NCBI GenBank assembly: GCA_905235155.1
Contig: CAJOKJ010000001.1
Location: 1-64,000 of the forward strand
Source of the DNA: Candidatus Gastranaerophilales bacterium
GTDB lineage: Bacteria > Cyanobacteriota > Vampirovibrionia > Gastranaerophilales > Gastranaerophilaceae
Length of the DNA: 64,000 nt
Direction of reading: 5' to 3'
The position numbers were made by a program, and so were the translations under genes. The notes beneath the pieces were generated by a model that was not told the DNA's origin, ran no database searches, and saw nothing but the letters and a program-made list of their open reading frames with translations. How positions within the stretch are numbered: the stretch's first letter is position 1; each line of letters begins with the position of its first letter. Below are positions 1-7,831 of this stretch, one piece after another.

Positions 1-87
1 TTTTTTATAGAAAATTATTAGTTTCCTTATTTATATTAAGTATTTTTTGTAAAAATAATTGCTTATTATTATTTTATAAAAAAATCA

Positions 88-115
88 ATGTAACATTTTA
101 TGGAAAATGTTACAT
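88..115. promoter_or_regulatory. Palindromic operator-like site upstream of pilin gene A
   Basis: Perfect inverted repeat with 12-base arms (88-99 and 104-115) around a 4-base centre; each arm reads ATGTAACATTTT or its complement. It lies just before the pilin-like gene, where a repressor could block transcription. The other two pilin genes in the window also have palindromes upstream, but with different sequences. Role as an operator is inferred. Confidence 0.6.
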
Positions 116-133
116 GAAATGAAAGGGCTTAAT

Positions 134-934
134 ATGGCGAAAATAGCGAATTATAGCGAATATTTAAAAAATAAGTTGTCTATTAAGTCTATATTTTCTT
201 GGTTAAACGGTAGAGCAGTTGAACAGTTGAATAGTTCAATATCGGTTAAATTCTTTAACCTTTCAACTATTAAACTGAAAAATCTGTTCACTACTCACTA
301 TTCAAAATTCACTAAAAAAGTTTTTGCATTTACCCTTGCAGAAACACTTATTGTAATGGGTGTAATAGGTGTGGTTGCAGCACTAACTTTACCAAACTTA
401 AATCAATCAACAGCTAACAAAGAAAAAGTTGCTAAGGTAAAGAAAATATATGCCAATTTAAATGATGCTGTCGGACGTGCAGTTGCTGTTTACGGACCTA
501 TTAATGAATGGTACGTTAATGACAAAAATTATAATGATTATCGTAAAAGAACTTTTGAAAGAATAACCGAATTTATGAAAACAAGCAGTAAAGCAACAGA
601 TAATCGCAAATTTGTAACTGCTGATGGTACAGAAGTTGTGGTTGATCCTGTTGGCGTATCTAATAATGGAGGTGATTTAATATTATTTGTTGTTGATATT
701 GACGGTCCTAATAAAGGTCCAAATATTATGGGTAAAGATAATTTTGTATTTGTTATGGATGAAAATAATTGTGTAATTCCTTATGGTCCTCATTCATTTA
801 GTTCTTGGGACCAAGCCAGTGCTAATGAGCGTAAACAAGGTTTATATGCAGCATGGTGGATAATTGATAATGATAACATGGACTATTTAAAATGCCCTGA
901 TAAATTAAGTGAAACAGTTATTTCTTGTAATTAG
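134..934 (+). CDS. Type IV pilin-like / pseudopilin protein A with abnormally long leader
   Basis: Secreted fibre subunit of the type IV pilus or type II secretion class. The prepilin motif is KKVFA|FTLAETLIVMGVIG, with the conserved Glu at mature position 5 and a hydrophobic helix, followed by LPNLNQST. The mature part has a DIDGPNKGPN acidic loop (probable metal loop) and ends NMDYLKC...SCN, as do the other two copies in the window. The start at 134 was chosen because GAAAGGG lies six bases upstream; the earlier ATG at 107 sits inside a palindrome. The leader is then about 65 residues instead of 6. Its last part (roughly 224-311) is repeat DNA, and the ancestral MKK start appears changed to TKK at 311. 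Whether such a leader is processed is unknown. Confidence 0.75.
   Translation: MAKIANYSEYLKNKLSIKSIFSWLNGRAVEQLNSSISVKFFNLSTIKLKNLFTTHYSKFTKKVFAFTLAETLIVMGVIGVVAALTLPNLNQSTANKEKVAKVKKIYANLNDAVGRAVAVYGPINEWYVNDKNYNDYRKRTFERITEFMKTSSKATDNRKFVTADGTEVVVDPVGVSNNGGDLILFVVDIDGPNKGPNIMGKDNFVFVMDENNCVIPYGPHSFSSWDQASANERKQGLYAAWWIIDNDNMDYLKCPDKLSETVISCN
224..311. repeat. Repeat/hairpin DNA embedded in the pilin A leader
   Basis: An imperfect palindrome spans 224-277 and contains a perfect core GGTTAAA/TTTAACC at 244-260. It is followed at 286-311 by CACTACTCACTATTC-type sequence, which is the reverse complement of the GTGAGTAGTGA repeats near 8920 and 48440. The repeat is in frame with the pilin gene and stands where the normal start codon would be, which suggests an insertion. 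Confidence 0.6.
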
Positions 935-1004
935 GTTGGGTGAAACACAAAAAAATTCTATATTTAAATACATATTAAAAAATATCGTCATTTATTCGGA
1001 TGGC

Positions 1005-1062
1005 ATAGCCTTATTGCTGCGTAAATTTGCTTTAGCAAATTTAGTGCTTCGCAAACGGCTAT
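1005..1062. repeat. Intergenic imperfect cruciform
   Basis: Outer arms TAGCC (1006) and GGCTA (1057) enclose a perfect inner palindrome TAAATTTGCT...AGCAAATTTA at 1022-1043. It has no T-run, so it is not a typical terminator. It looks like a REP- or MITE-like intergenic element. The rest of 935-1165 holds no convincing gene; the small reading frame there (909-1097) has no ribosome binding site or domain. Confidence 0.45.
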
Positions 1063-1165
1063 TTACTATTAATTTTATCCAATTGTCTGCAATGTGATTT
1101 GTGACATGTTATATCTAATAAATATTACCAGTTGACTTTTTTTATCAAAACATTAATATTGAAAT

Positions 1166-1693
1166 ATGAAAAAATATCTACTTATTGTATTAATTTTAAT
1201 ATTTGGAATAACCGTTCAAGCAGAAGTTTTACAAGGCGGAGTTACGTATGATGTAAATTCTGCAAGAAATGAATTGTTAGACGGAATTAATTATACAATT
1301 GATTCAAAATATATAAACGGATTTATTTATGATGGTGAACATAGTCAAAATGTAAATTATATTCTTCAAGGATTAACAGAATTAAAAGACCGTACACTTG
1401 CTTATTTTTCTGACGGAACTTATGCTGTGTACAAGCATAATGACCCTTATCATGTTTATTACTATTCCGGAAATGGAGAATTAAATTACGTGGAAGAAAA
1501 AGACGGATTAAATTATCCGTATAAAACATACAAATATGATACTTCTAAAAAACTTGTAAATATGAGCATGAGAGTTTCCAAAGCAGAAACTTTTATTTAT
1601 TCAAAAGACGGTAAACTCCTTGCTCATTGGCTGAAAGACAAGGCTTATGATGAAAGCGGTAATGTTATTATGAAAAGAAAATATGTTGAATAA
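1166..1693 (+). CDS. Hypothetical secreted protein with YD/MORN-like strands
   Basis: Unrecognised 175-residue protein. Residues 1-19 form a signal peptide (MKKYLLIVLILIFGITVQA, predicted cut before EVLQ), so it is probably periplasmic or exported. The rest is rich in Tyr, Gly, Asp and Lys with short repeated elements such as YYYSGNGEL, YKYDTSKKL, IYSKDGKLL and YDESGNVI. These resemble the beta-strand/turn units of YD or MORN-like repeat proteins. It stands alone between pilin A and the Rrf2 regulator on the same strand, with 21 bases to the latter. No catalytic motif was seen. Confidence 0.6.
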   Translation: MKKYLLIVLILIFGITVQAEVLQGGVTYDVNSARNELLDGINYTIDSKYINGFIYDGEHSQNVNYILQGLTELKDRTLAYFSDGTYAVYKHNDPYHVYYYSGNGELNYVEEKDGLNYPYKTYKYDTSKKLVNMSMRVSKAETFIYSKDGKLLAHWLKDKAYDESGNVIMKRKYVE

Positions 1694-1702
1694 ATTTTTT
1701 GC

Positions 1703-1708
1703 TATAAT
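1703..1708 (+). promoter_or_regulatory. Extended -10 box of the Rrf2 regulator gene; probable leaderless start
   Basis: TGCTATAAT is an extended -10 element with TATAAT at 1703-1708, six bases before the ATG at 1715. Transcription would therefore start at or next to the start codon, and no Shine-Dalgarno sequence is present. No good -35 box is visible. Confidence 0.55.
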
Positions 1709-1714
1709 TATTTT

Positions 1715-2143
1715 ATGAAAATTTCTACTAAGGGCAGATATGCATTAAGAATGATTGTTGATTTAGCAATGCATCAGGGTCAAAATTTTATAACTTTAAA
1801 TGATATTGCTAAAAGACAAAATATTTCGAAAAAATATTTGGAACAAATAATTGTTTTATTAAATTCCTTGAAAATATTTAAAGCAAACAGAGGCTTTCAA
1901 GGCGGATATAAATTGGCGGTAGAACCTAAAGATATATCCGTTGCATCTGTTTTAAAAATAACTGAAGGAAGTATAAATCCTGTTGCTTGTTTAGATAATA
2001 ATCCAAATACTTGTGAACGTTGTCAAGAATGTTATACATTACCTGTTTGGAAAGGTTTAAGTGAAGTAATAAATAATTACTTAGAAAATATAAGTATACA
2101 AGATATTCTGGATAATAAAATTAGTTTAAACCAAATAAATTAA
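1715..2143 (+). CDS. Rrf2-family (IscR-like) transcriptional regulator
   Basis: Winged-helix regulator of the Rrf2 family, 142 residues, normal length. It begins MKISTKGRYALRMIVDLA, the family signature, and has the DNA-binding wing RGFQGGYKLA near residues 59-68. Four cysteines (C92, C100, C103, C106) lie where IscR, NsrR and RsrR bind an iron-sulfur cluster, so it probably senses Fe-S status, nitric oxide or redox state. Which one cannot be told from sequence. There is no isc or suf operon beside it. The -10 box six bases upstream of the ATG suggests a leaderless mRNA. It converges on the DUF151 nuclease gene, one base away. Confidence 0.88.
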   Translation: MKISTKGRYALRMIVDLAMHQGQNFITLNDIAKRQNISKKYLEQIIVLLNSLKIFKANRGFQGGYKLAVEPKDISVASVLKITEGSINPVACLDNNPNTCERCQECYTLPVWKGLSEVINNYLENISIQDILDNKISLNQIN

Positions 2144-2144
2144 T

Positions 2145-2654
2145 TTATTGGTCAGATTCTTCGTGTCCTTTTAGTAATTTTTCAAAATCGGAAGGTTTTA
2201 AGTTTTGTACAAAACTTTTAAATTCTTGTGCTTCTTCTTCATCTTTTGACGGATCAGTAGAAACAGCACCTGTTGCAAGCACAGTTGCTGCAACATAAAT
2301 AGGTGCGTCTACTCTTATTGCAACCGCAATTGCGTCAGACGGACGACAATCTATTTCCATAGGTTCTTCACCTTCTTTTGTTAGAACTAATGTTGCAAAA
2401 TAAGTATCTTTTTCAACATCATCTATTTCTACTTTTTCCAGTTCGTAACCTGTTCTTTTTATAATTCCGATAATCAAATCGTGTGTCATAGGTCTTGCAA
2501 CTTGTAAATTTTCTATTTTTCTTATAATTGCACTTGCTTCAGCAGAACCTATCCATATTGGAAGAGCTTTTCTGTTATCTTTATCATGAAGAACTACAAT
2601 AGGTGATCCTGTCCTTGTGTCAAGTGCTATACCCATTACACGCATTTCAATCAT
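2145..2654 (-). CDS. Bifunctional nuclease family protein (DUF151)
   Basis: 169-residue protein of the DUF151/BFN family, named from a plant bifunctional nuclease with DNase and RNase activity. The family hallmarks are present: early VVLHDKDNRKALPIWIG, then ARPMTHDLI, and CRPSDAIAVAIR near residue 108. It is cytoplasmic, with no signal or membrane segment. The acidic C-terminal tail (about 135-169) is typical of bacterial members. It has its own short 5' region and no obvious operon partner, since the next minus-strand gene upstream is the comparably oriented Rrf2 gene on the opposite strand. Confidence 0.85.
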   Translation of the reverse strand: MIEMRVMGIALDTRTGSPIVVLHDKDNRKALPIWIGSAEASAIIRKIENLQVARPMTHDLIIGIIKRTGYELEKVEIDDVEKDTYFATLVLTKEGEEPMEIDCRPSDAIAVAIRVDAPIYVAATVLATGAVSTDPSKDEEEAQEFKSFVQNLKPSDFEKLLKGHEESDQ

Positions 2655-2696
2655 TTTTATATTCCTTTTTATGCCTATTTTTGTTTTATTATAACA

Positions 2697-4019
2697 TCAA
2701 TTGTTAATAATTTCTATTTTATATATATAAAAAATGTTAATTATGTTTTTATCAAGAGTAAAATTCAAATTGTTAGAATTTTGGTTGTCTATATTTTCTT
2801 TTAAATCTTTATAAAAAAATACATAATTAGTTTTATTAGATTTTATTTTTTCTTTTATATCTTTTATAGTATATGGTTCATTTATTTTTTGATAAATACT
2901 TATATCAAAATCTTTGGAATTTTTTATGTATGGGAATGCTGAAAGAAAAAACGGGTGTTTTATTATTAAATGGGCGTTTTGTTTTGATTTCATGTATTCT
3001 GCAATATCTTTGGAATGTGAATTATATACTCTTGGTTCGTAATTTTTGCCAAAAATATATATGAATGATACAGCACACAACAATAATGTAATTATTTTTT
3101 TTACGTTATCGGTAATGTTTTCTGAACTTAATTCTATCCAGCAGGCACAAATCAGATATATATAAAAGAAATAATGATGCCAAAAATCTCCGGTATACCA
3201 AAATTTGAAGAAATATAGCATGCACAAATAAGTTGTAAATACAAAAAGTAAAGCCTTTTTATCTTTAAAAAAGCAATACAAAAATCCAACAATAAATCCT
3301 ATAAGCAAAGTAATGTTTAAAGTTTGAGGAAAAAGAAATGGATTAAGAATTTGATTTAAATGTATTCCTTCCGCCATTTTTGGCATAATGTTAGTTGTTT
3401 CTACTTTTATAGTTTGAATAATAAAAGTAATTACAGATAAACCTGCAATACTTAAGCATAATGCTAAATCTTTATACCGTTTGTTTTTTAATAAATCAAA
3501 GAGTAAAATTATTCCAAAAGCAAAGGCACCAAATAATGCTATAATACTTGTATTAGCACAGAAAAATATTATTATTGAATAAATAACAGGATGTTTTAAT
3601 CTGTCTTTATACATGGCACATAATAAAAATAATAATAATATTCCTATTGAATAACATCTTGCAACAACAGAATAATATGCTAAAAACGGAAACGAAAAAG
3701 TTATAAATGCCTTCATCCAATTATTAAACGGTGCATAAATCCACATAATACATAATGCCGCAAAACAAAACAGCCAATTTATTATAAGCATAGAATACGG
3801 ATACCAAAGGTCAAATTTTGCAAATGGTATTAATAATACATACCACACAAAAAAATGCCCTTCATATTTTAATAAATCTAAAATATTATCAAATTGAAAA
3901 CTTTTTGCAATTCCCCAAGCATTTGCTTCATCAAGCCATGGTTGATGATTAAATAATCTGATTAAAGTAATTAAAATCCAAAATATTATACATATCCAAA
4001 AAACTTTATTTTTCAACAA
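2697..4019 (-). CDS. Multi-pass membrane glycosyltransferase-like protein (GT-C fold), paralogue 1
   Basis: 440-residue integral membrane protein with about ten hydrophobic helices and a soluble C-terminal domain from roughly residue 340. The first outside loop carries HQPWLDEANAW with D30-E31, the position of the catalytic acidic pair in GT-C enzymes such as ArnT and PMT. These transfer sugars from lipid-linked donors outside the membrane. The specific substrate cannot be told. It is one of three close paralogues here (5134-6465 and 6475-7830), sharing the start, the VARCY motif near residue 126 and the HHYFFY(I)YL motif. It overlaps the YibE/F gene by 14 bases, so the two are probably cotranscribed. 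Confidence 0.7.
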   Translation of the reverse strand: MLKNKVFWICIIFWILITLIRLFNHQPWLDEANAWGIAKSFQFDNILDLLKYEGHFFVWYVLLIPFAKFDLWYPYSMLIINWLFCFAALCIMWIYAPFNNWMKAFITFSFPFLAYYSVVARCYSIGILLLFLLCAMYKDRLKHPVIYSIIIFFCANTSIIALFGAFAFGIILLFDLLKNKRYKDLALCLSIAGLSVITFIIQTIKVETTNIMPKMAEGIHLNQILNPFLFPQTLNITLLIGFIVGFLYCFFKDKKALLFVFTTYLCMLYFFKFWYTGDFWHHYFFYIYLICACWIELSSENITDNVKKIITLLLCAVSFIYIFGKNYEPRVYNSHSKDIAEYMKSKQNAHLIIKHPFFLSAFPYIKNSKDFDISIYQKINEPYTIKDIKEKIKSNKTNYVFFYKDLKENIDNQNSNNLNFTLDKNIINIFYIYKIEIINN

Positions 4020-5118
4020 AAATATCCTCGTCTTTATTATTTGCAGTTACAACTTTAGATGCAATCATAGCAGTAATCGGAACACAGACGACAAGAGCGA
4101 TACTTCCTATTATGGCTGATGAAACTTCCGTTACAACCTGATTTAAGTTAAAGAATTTTTGCAAATCAATATTTTGTGATAACAATACAAGAGGTAAGGA
4201 ACCGCCTAAATAGACCAGAATTAATGTATTTGCCATTGTACCTATTATATCTTTTCCTACATTCATGCCGGACAAAAATAATTCTTTATATTTTAAATTT
4301 GGGTTTATTATATAAAATTCGTTTATACTGCTTGCAATTGACATACTTGTATCCATAACTGCACCTAAAGTTGCAAGCATTACGGAAGCGGTTAATATTC
4401 CTTTAAAATTAAGAGTTGAATCTGCCTGATAAAGAAACATTGTTTCTTCACAGCAAAAACCTGTCAGACGAGAAAATTTTACAGTCAAAAGTGATAAAAC
4501 CATTGCAAAAATCAAACTTCCGAATGTACCTAAAACGGCAGCCGTACTTTTTTTGTTTAGCCCCCCCACAAAATACATTGTTACCATAGTTGAAATCAAA
4601 GATATTATTAATGCAGATATAATTGGGCTAATTCCATTTCTTATCATTGGTACCAATACAAATAAAATTAGCAAAACCGTTATAACTATTGAAAATAAAC
4701 TGTAAAAACCTTTCTTTTTGCCAACAAATATCAATAATCCGCCAAAAACAGCAAATAGAACATATAAAAATGTTACACGGTATATATCTGTAATAAAATA
4801 ATCTATTGTAATTCCGTCTTTTTCGTATTCTGCGTGCAATATAACTTTATCACCTTTTTTTAAAAAAATATCATAGTAAGGATTATTCGTAAGCATATTA
4901 TCAACAACAGTCGTTTGTCCCTTAAATTCTCCTGTCAAAAGTTTTACGGTAACAATTTGCTGCACTTGACTTTTATCTGAATAATTTTGTTCAACATCTT
5001 CGTATTTAAATTGCTCTACTATGCCCAGTTCTGATTTTAAAACTTTATCTTTACTTACATTCGCAAATACAGGTAAAGTTATTAACGTTAAAAATAATAT
5101 TACTAAAAATTTTTTCAT
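4006..5118 (-). CDS. YibE/F family membrane protein
   Basis: 370-residue protein with an N-terminal signal segment (MKKFLVILFLTLITLPVFA), a soluble domain to about residue 120, then several membrane helices with the YibE/F family pattern (GGLLIFVGKKKG, LATLGAVMDTSMSIASS). The family role is uncertain; it is sometimes described as a transport-like permease. It sits between two of the three glycosyltransferase paralogues and overlaps the next gene, so it belongs to their operon. The coding strand has a run of seven G (complement of 4561-4567) in the codons for Val-Gly-Gly, unusual in such an AT-rich gene and a possible slippage site. Confidence 0.85.
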   Translation of the reverse strand: MKKFLVILFLTLITLPVFANVSKDKVLKSELGIVEQFKYEDVEQNYSDKSQVQQIVTVKLLTGEFKGQTTVVDNMLTNNPYYDIFLKKGDKVILHAEYEKDGITIDYFITDIYRVTFLYVLFAVFGGLLIFVGKKKGFYSLFSIVITVLLILFVLVPMIRNGISPIISALIISLISTMVTMYFVGGLNKKSTAAVLGTFGSLIFAMVLSLLTVKFSRLTGFCCEETMFLYQADSTLNFKGILTASVMLATLGAVMDTSMSIASSINEFYIINPNLKYKELFLSGMNVGKDIIGTMANTLILVYLGGSLPLVLLSQNIDLQKFFNLNQVVTEVSSAIIGSIALVVCVPITAMIASKVVTANNKDEDIFVEK

Positions 5119-5133
5119 AGTCTAATTATAGCA

Positions 5134-6465
5134 TTAATTATAAATTTCAACTTTATATATGCAATAAATATTCTTAATATTTTTATCTAAAACAAATTTC
5201 ATAATTTTTCCGTTTTTGCTTAAATTTGGGATTGGAGAACAAGTATTTATATACAAATAATTTTCTTTATTTTCTGATAAATTATTTTTTATATTATCAA
5301 AATCTAATGTAATATCATAATTTTCACTTTCTGAATTATACATTGATATATCATATTTTTTATTGTCTTTCTCTAAATAAGGCATTGCGGCAAGAAAAAC
5401 TTTACTTAAAAATATATATTTTGAATTGGAATGTTCTTTTACATGTTCTGCCAAAACTCTTGAATTTGACCGAAAAACAGATGTATCAATTCTAAATTCA
5501 AAAACAAGTAATAATGATACTATACACAATAAAATACTCAAATAATTTTTATATTTTTCTGAAATATATTGATTTTGCATATAAATCCAACTTGCACAAA
5601 TTAAATATACATAAAAAAAGTAATGATTCCAAAAATTTCCCGCATAAATAAATTGGAAAAAACTAAAAAGCAAAATATATGTTATAGAAATAAATCCAAA
5701 AGATTTTTTATCTTTAAATAGTAAAAATCCAAATCCGATAATAAAAATTATTAGTAAAATACTGTTAATAATCTTACCGAACACAAATGCACCGGTAACC
5801 CAATTTAAAGATAATATAGGAATTTCACCTTGAGGAAGATGAGAATTATCAACTCCGATAACTTGAACAATTAAACAAATTAAACACAACAAAAATAAGC
5901 TTACACAAATTGTTAAATCTTTTATGTTTTTTTGTTTATATAAATCAAAAATCAAAATTAAACCTAAAGCAAAAACTCCAACCGCAGCTACTAAACTTGT
6001 ATTAGCACATAAAAAAATTAAAACAGCATAAATAACAGGATGTTTTATTTTTTCTCTAAACATTGCTACAAGTATAAAAATTAAAAATATTCCCACAGCA
6101 TAACATCTTGCAACAACCGGATATACTGCTAAAAACGGAAACGAAAAACTTATAAATACTTTTAACCAATTATTAAACGGTGCAAATCTCCACAATATAA
6201 AAATTGCACTAAAACAGAATATCCAATTAATAAAAAGCATAGAATACGGATACCAAAGGTTTAATTTTGCAAAAGGCATTAAAACTAAAAACCACCCTAA
6301 AAAATGACCTTCATACTTCAATGAATGTAAAATAGAGCCAAATTGAAGATTTTTAGCAATTTCCCATGCATTTGCTTCATCAATCCACGGTTGATGTAAT
6401 AACATTCTGCCAAATGTTATTATTATCCATATTGTTATACATATCCAAAACGCTTTATTTTTCAA
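5134..6465 (-). CDS. Multi-pass membrane glycosyltransferase-like protein (GT-C fold), paralogue 2
   Basis: 443-residue membrane protein closely related along its whole length to the paralogues on either side. The acidic pair D29-E30 in LLHQPWIDEANAW is in the first periplasmic loop; VARCYAVG and NHYFFYVYLICASW follow. About ten helices are visible, then a soluble tail of about 100 residues that differs most among the three copies. Likely a lipid-linked sugar transferase acting outside the inner membrane; substrate unknown. Fifteen bases separate its stop from the YibE/F start and nine bases separate it from paralogue 3, consistent with one transcript from ruvB onward. Confidence 0.7.
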   Translation of the reverse strand: MKNKAFWICITIWIIITFGRMLLHQPWIDEANAWEIAKNLQFGSILHSLKYEGHFLGWFLVLMPFAKLNLWYPYSMLFINWIFCFSAIFILWRFAPFNNWLKVFISFSFPFLAVYPVVARCYAVGIFLIFILVAMFREKIKHPVIYAVLIFLCANTSLVAAVGVFALGLILIFDLYKQKNIKDLTICVSLFLLCLICLIVQVIGVDNSHLPQGEIPILSLNWVTGAFVFGKIINSILLIIFIIGFGFLLFKDKKSFGFISITYILLFSFFQFIYAGNFWNHYFFYVYLICASWIYMQNQYISEKYKNYLSILLCIVSLLLVFEFRIDTSVFRSNSRVLAEHVKEHSNSKYIFLSKVFLAAMPYLEKDNKKYDISMYNSESENYDITLDFDNIKNNLSENKENYLYINTCSPIPNLSKNGKIMKFVLDKNIKNIYCIYKVEIYN

Positions 6466-6474
6466 AAAATCTCC

Positions 6475-7830
6475 TTACTGATTTTCTATTCTATAAATAT
6501 AGTAAAATTGATTAAAACCTAAATTATAAATTTTTACAGGAATGAACTTTAAATTATATTTTTCATCTTTAATATAGTCAAAATATTTATCCGCAATTGC
6601 ATAATTAATCTTATTTTTTACCATAAGATTATATATTTTTTCAGCAGAAATTGTTTCATTATGTTGAATTTTTACTGCTTTTTCATTTATGTTTAAGCCT
6701 GTTTGATAGTGGTAGATGTCATAAGTTTTATTTTTTTCAAAATATGGTATAACACTCAAAAAAGTTCCGCTGAATAATATAAATCTCGCATTTTCATTTT
6801 CTTCTATAAATTCGGAAATATTCTTTGAGTTTGAATGAAATACATGTGGTGTATATCTGTAATCAATTACAAAAAATAAGGATAATACGATTAACACCAA
6901 ACTTATAATTTGTTTAATATTATCTTTTACGCCATTATCACTTAACAAAATCCAAACACCAATTAGCAAATAAATGTAAAAGAAATAATGATGCCACTCA
7001 TTACCGCTATATGAAAACATAAATATTGCCAGCAAATAACTGTAACAAATAAATACAAAAGTAAACGCTTTTTTTGATTTAAATAATAAAAATGAAAAAG
7101 TTATAATGAAAATAACTAAAAAAATAAAATTGATTATTTGCGGAAAAATAAAAGCATAACTCCAAAAATTAAAATTTATTCCGGATGTAAGTCTTGAATC
7201 AGTAAAAGTTTTATCTAAATTGTAATATTGAAAAAATAAAGTTAAACCTGTTAAAATTCCTATTAAACTTGAAAATATAACATCTTTTTTTTGTTTTTGA
7301 TTAACCAAATCAAAAATAAAAAAAACACCAAACACAAAAGCACCAATCATTGCCATCACATTTGTATTAGCACATAAAAAAATTAGCACCGAATAAATAA
7401 TTGGATATTTTGATTTTTTTTCATATAAAGCAGCTAAAAGAAATAAAAGAAAAATACTTATCGCATAACATCTTGCGACTATCGGAAATAATACGAAAAA
7501 TGGAAACGAAAAAGTTATAAATGTTTTCAGCCAATTATTGAATGGTGCATATTTCCATATTAATAATATTGTTCCTAAACCAAACAACCAATTTACAATT
7601 AAAAGTGAATAAGGATACATCAAATTTAATTTTGCAAAAGGCATAACTACCATATACCAAAGAAAAGGATGTCCTTCTATTTTTGGTAGTAAAAATAATT
7701 GAAATAAATTTGCTTTTTGAGCGATTATCCAAACGTTTGCTTCATCAAACCAAGGTTGATGATTAAATAATCTCACAAGCGTTATTAAAACCCATAAAAT
7801 AATACATACCCAAAAGGTTTTACTTTTCAT
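6475..7830 (-). CDS. Multi-pass membrane glycosyltransferase-like protein (GT-C fold), paralogue 3
   Basis: 451-residue member of the same trio. The start was set at 7830 rather than 7842: AGGAATAAA stands just before this ATG, and the resulting MKSKTFWVCI aligns with the starts of the other two copies. Asp29-Glu30 in LFNHQPWFDEANVW are the likely catalytic acidic residues. The start codon lies one base after the ruvB stop, whose final codons supply the ribosome binding site, so translation is probably coupled to ruvB. The C-terminal soluble part (from about residue 350) diverges from the sisters, which could mean a different acceptor. Confidence 0.72.
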   Translation of the reverse strand: MKSKTFWVCIILWVLITLVRLFNHQPWFDEANVWIIAQKANLFQLFLLPKIEGHPFLWYMVVMPFAKLNLMYPYSLLIVNWLFGLGTILLIWKYAPFNNWLKTFITFSFPFFVLFPIVARCYAISIFLLFLLAALYEKKSKYPIIYSVLIFLCANTNVMAMIGAFVFGVFFIFDLVNQKQKKDVIFSSLIGILTGLTLFFQYYNLDKTFTDSRLTSGINFNFWSYAFIFPQIINFIFLVIFIITFSFLLFKSKKAFTFVFICYSYLLAIFMFSYSGNEWHHYFFYIYLLIGVWILLSDNGVKDNIKQIISLVLIVLSLFFVIDYRYTPHVFHSNSKNISEFIEENENARFILFSGTFLSVIPYFEKNKTYDIYHYQTGLNINEKAVKIQHNETISAEKIYNLMVKNKINYAIADKYFDYIKDEKYNLKFIPVKIYNLGFNQFYYIYRIENQ

Positions 7831-7831
7831 T

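Noticed and set aside
1022-1043. Terminator for pilin A
   Set aside because: Perfect palindrome but no following T-run and low GC stem; treated as a repeat.
909-1097. 62-codon frame downstream of pilin A
   Set aside because: No ribosome site, runs across the palindromic repeat at 1005-1062, composition unlike the real genes.
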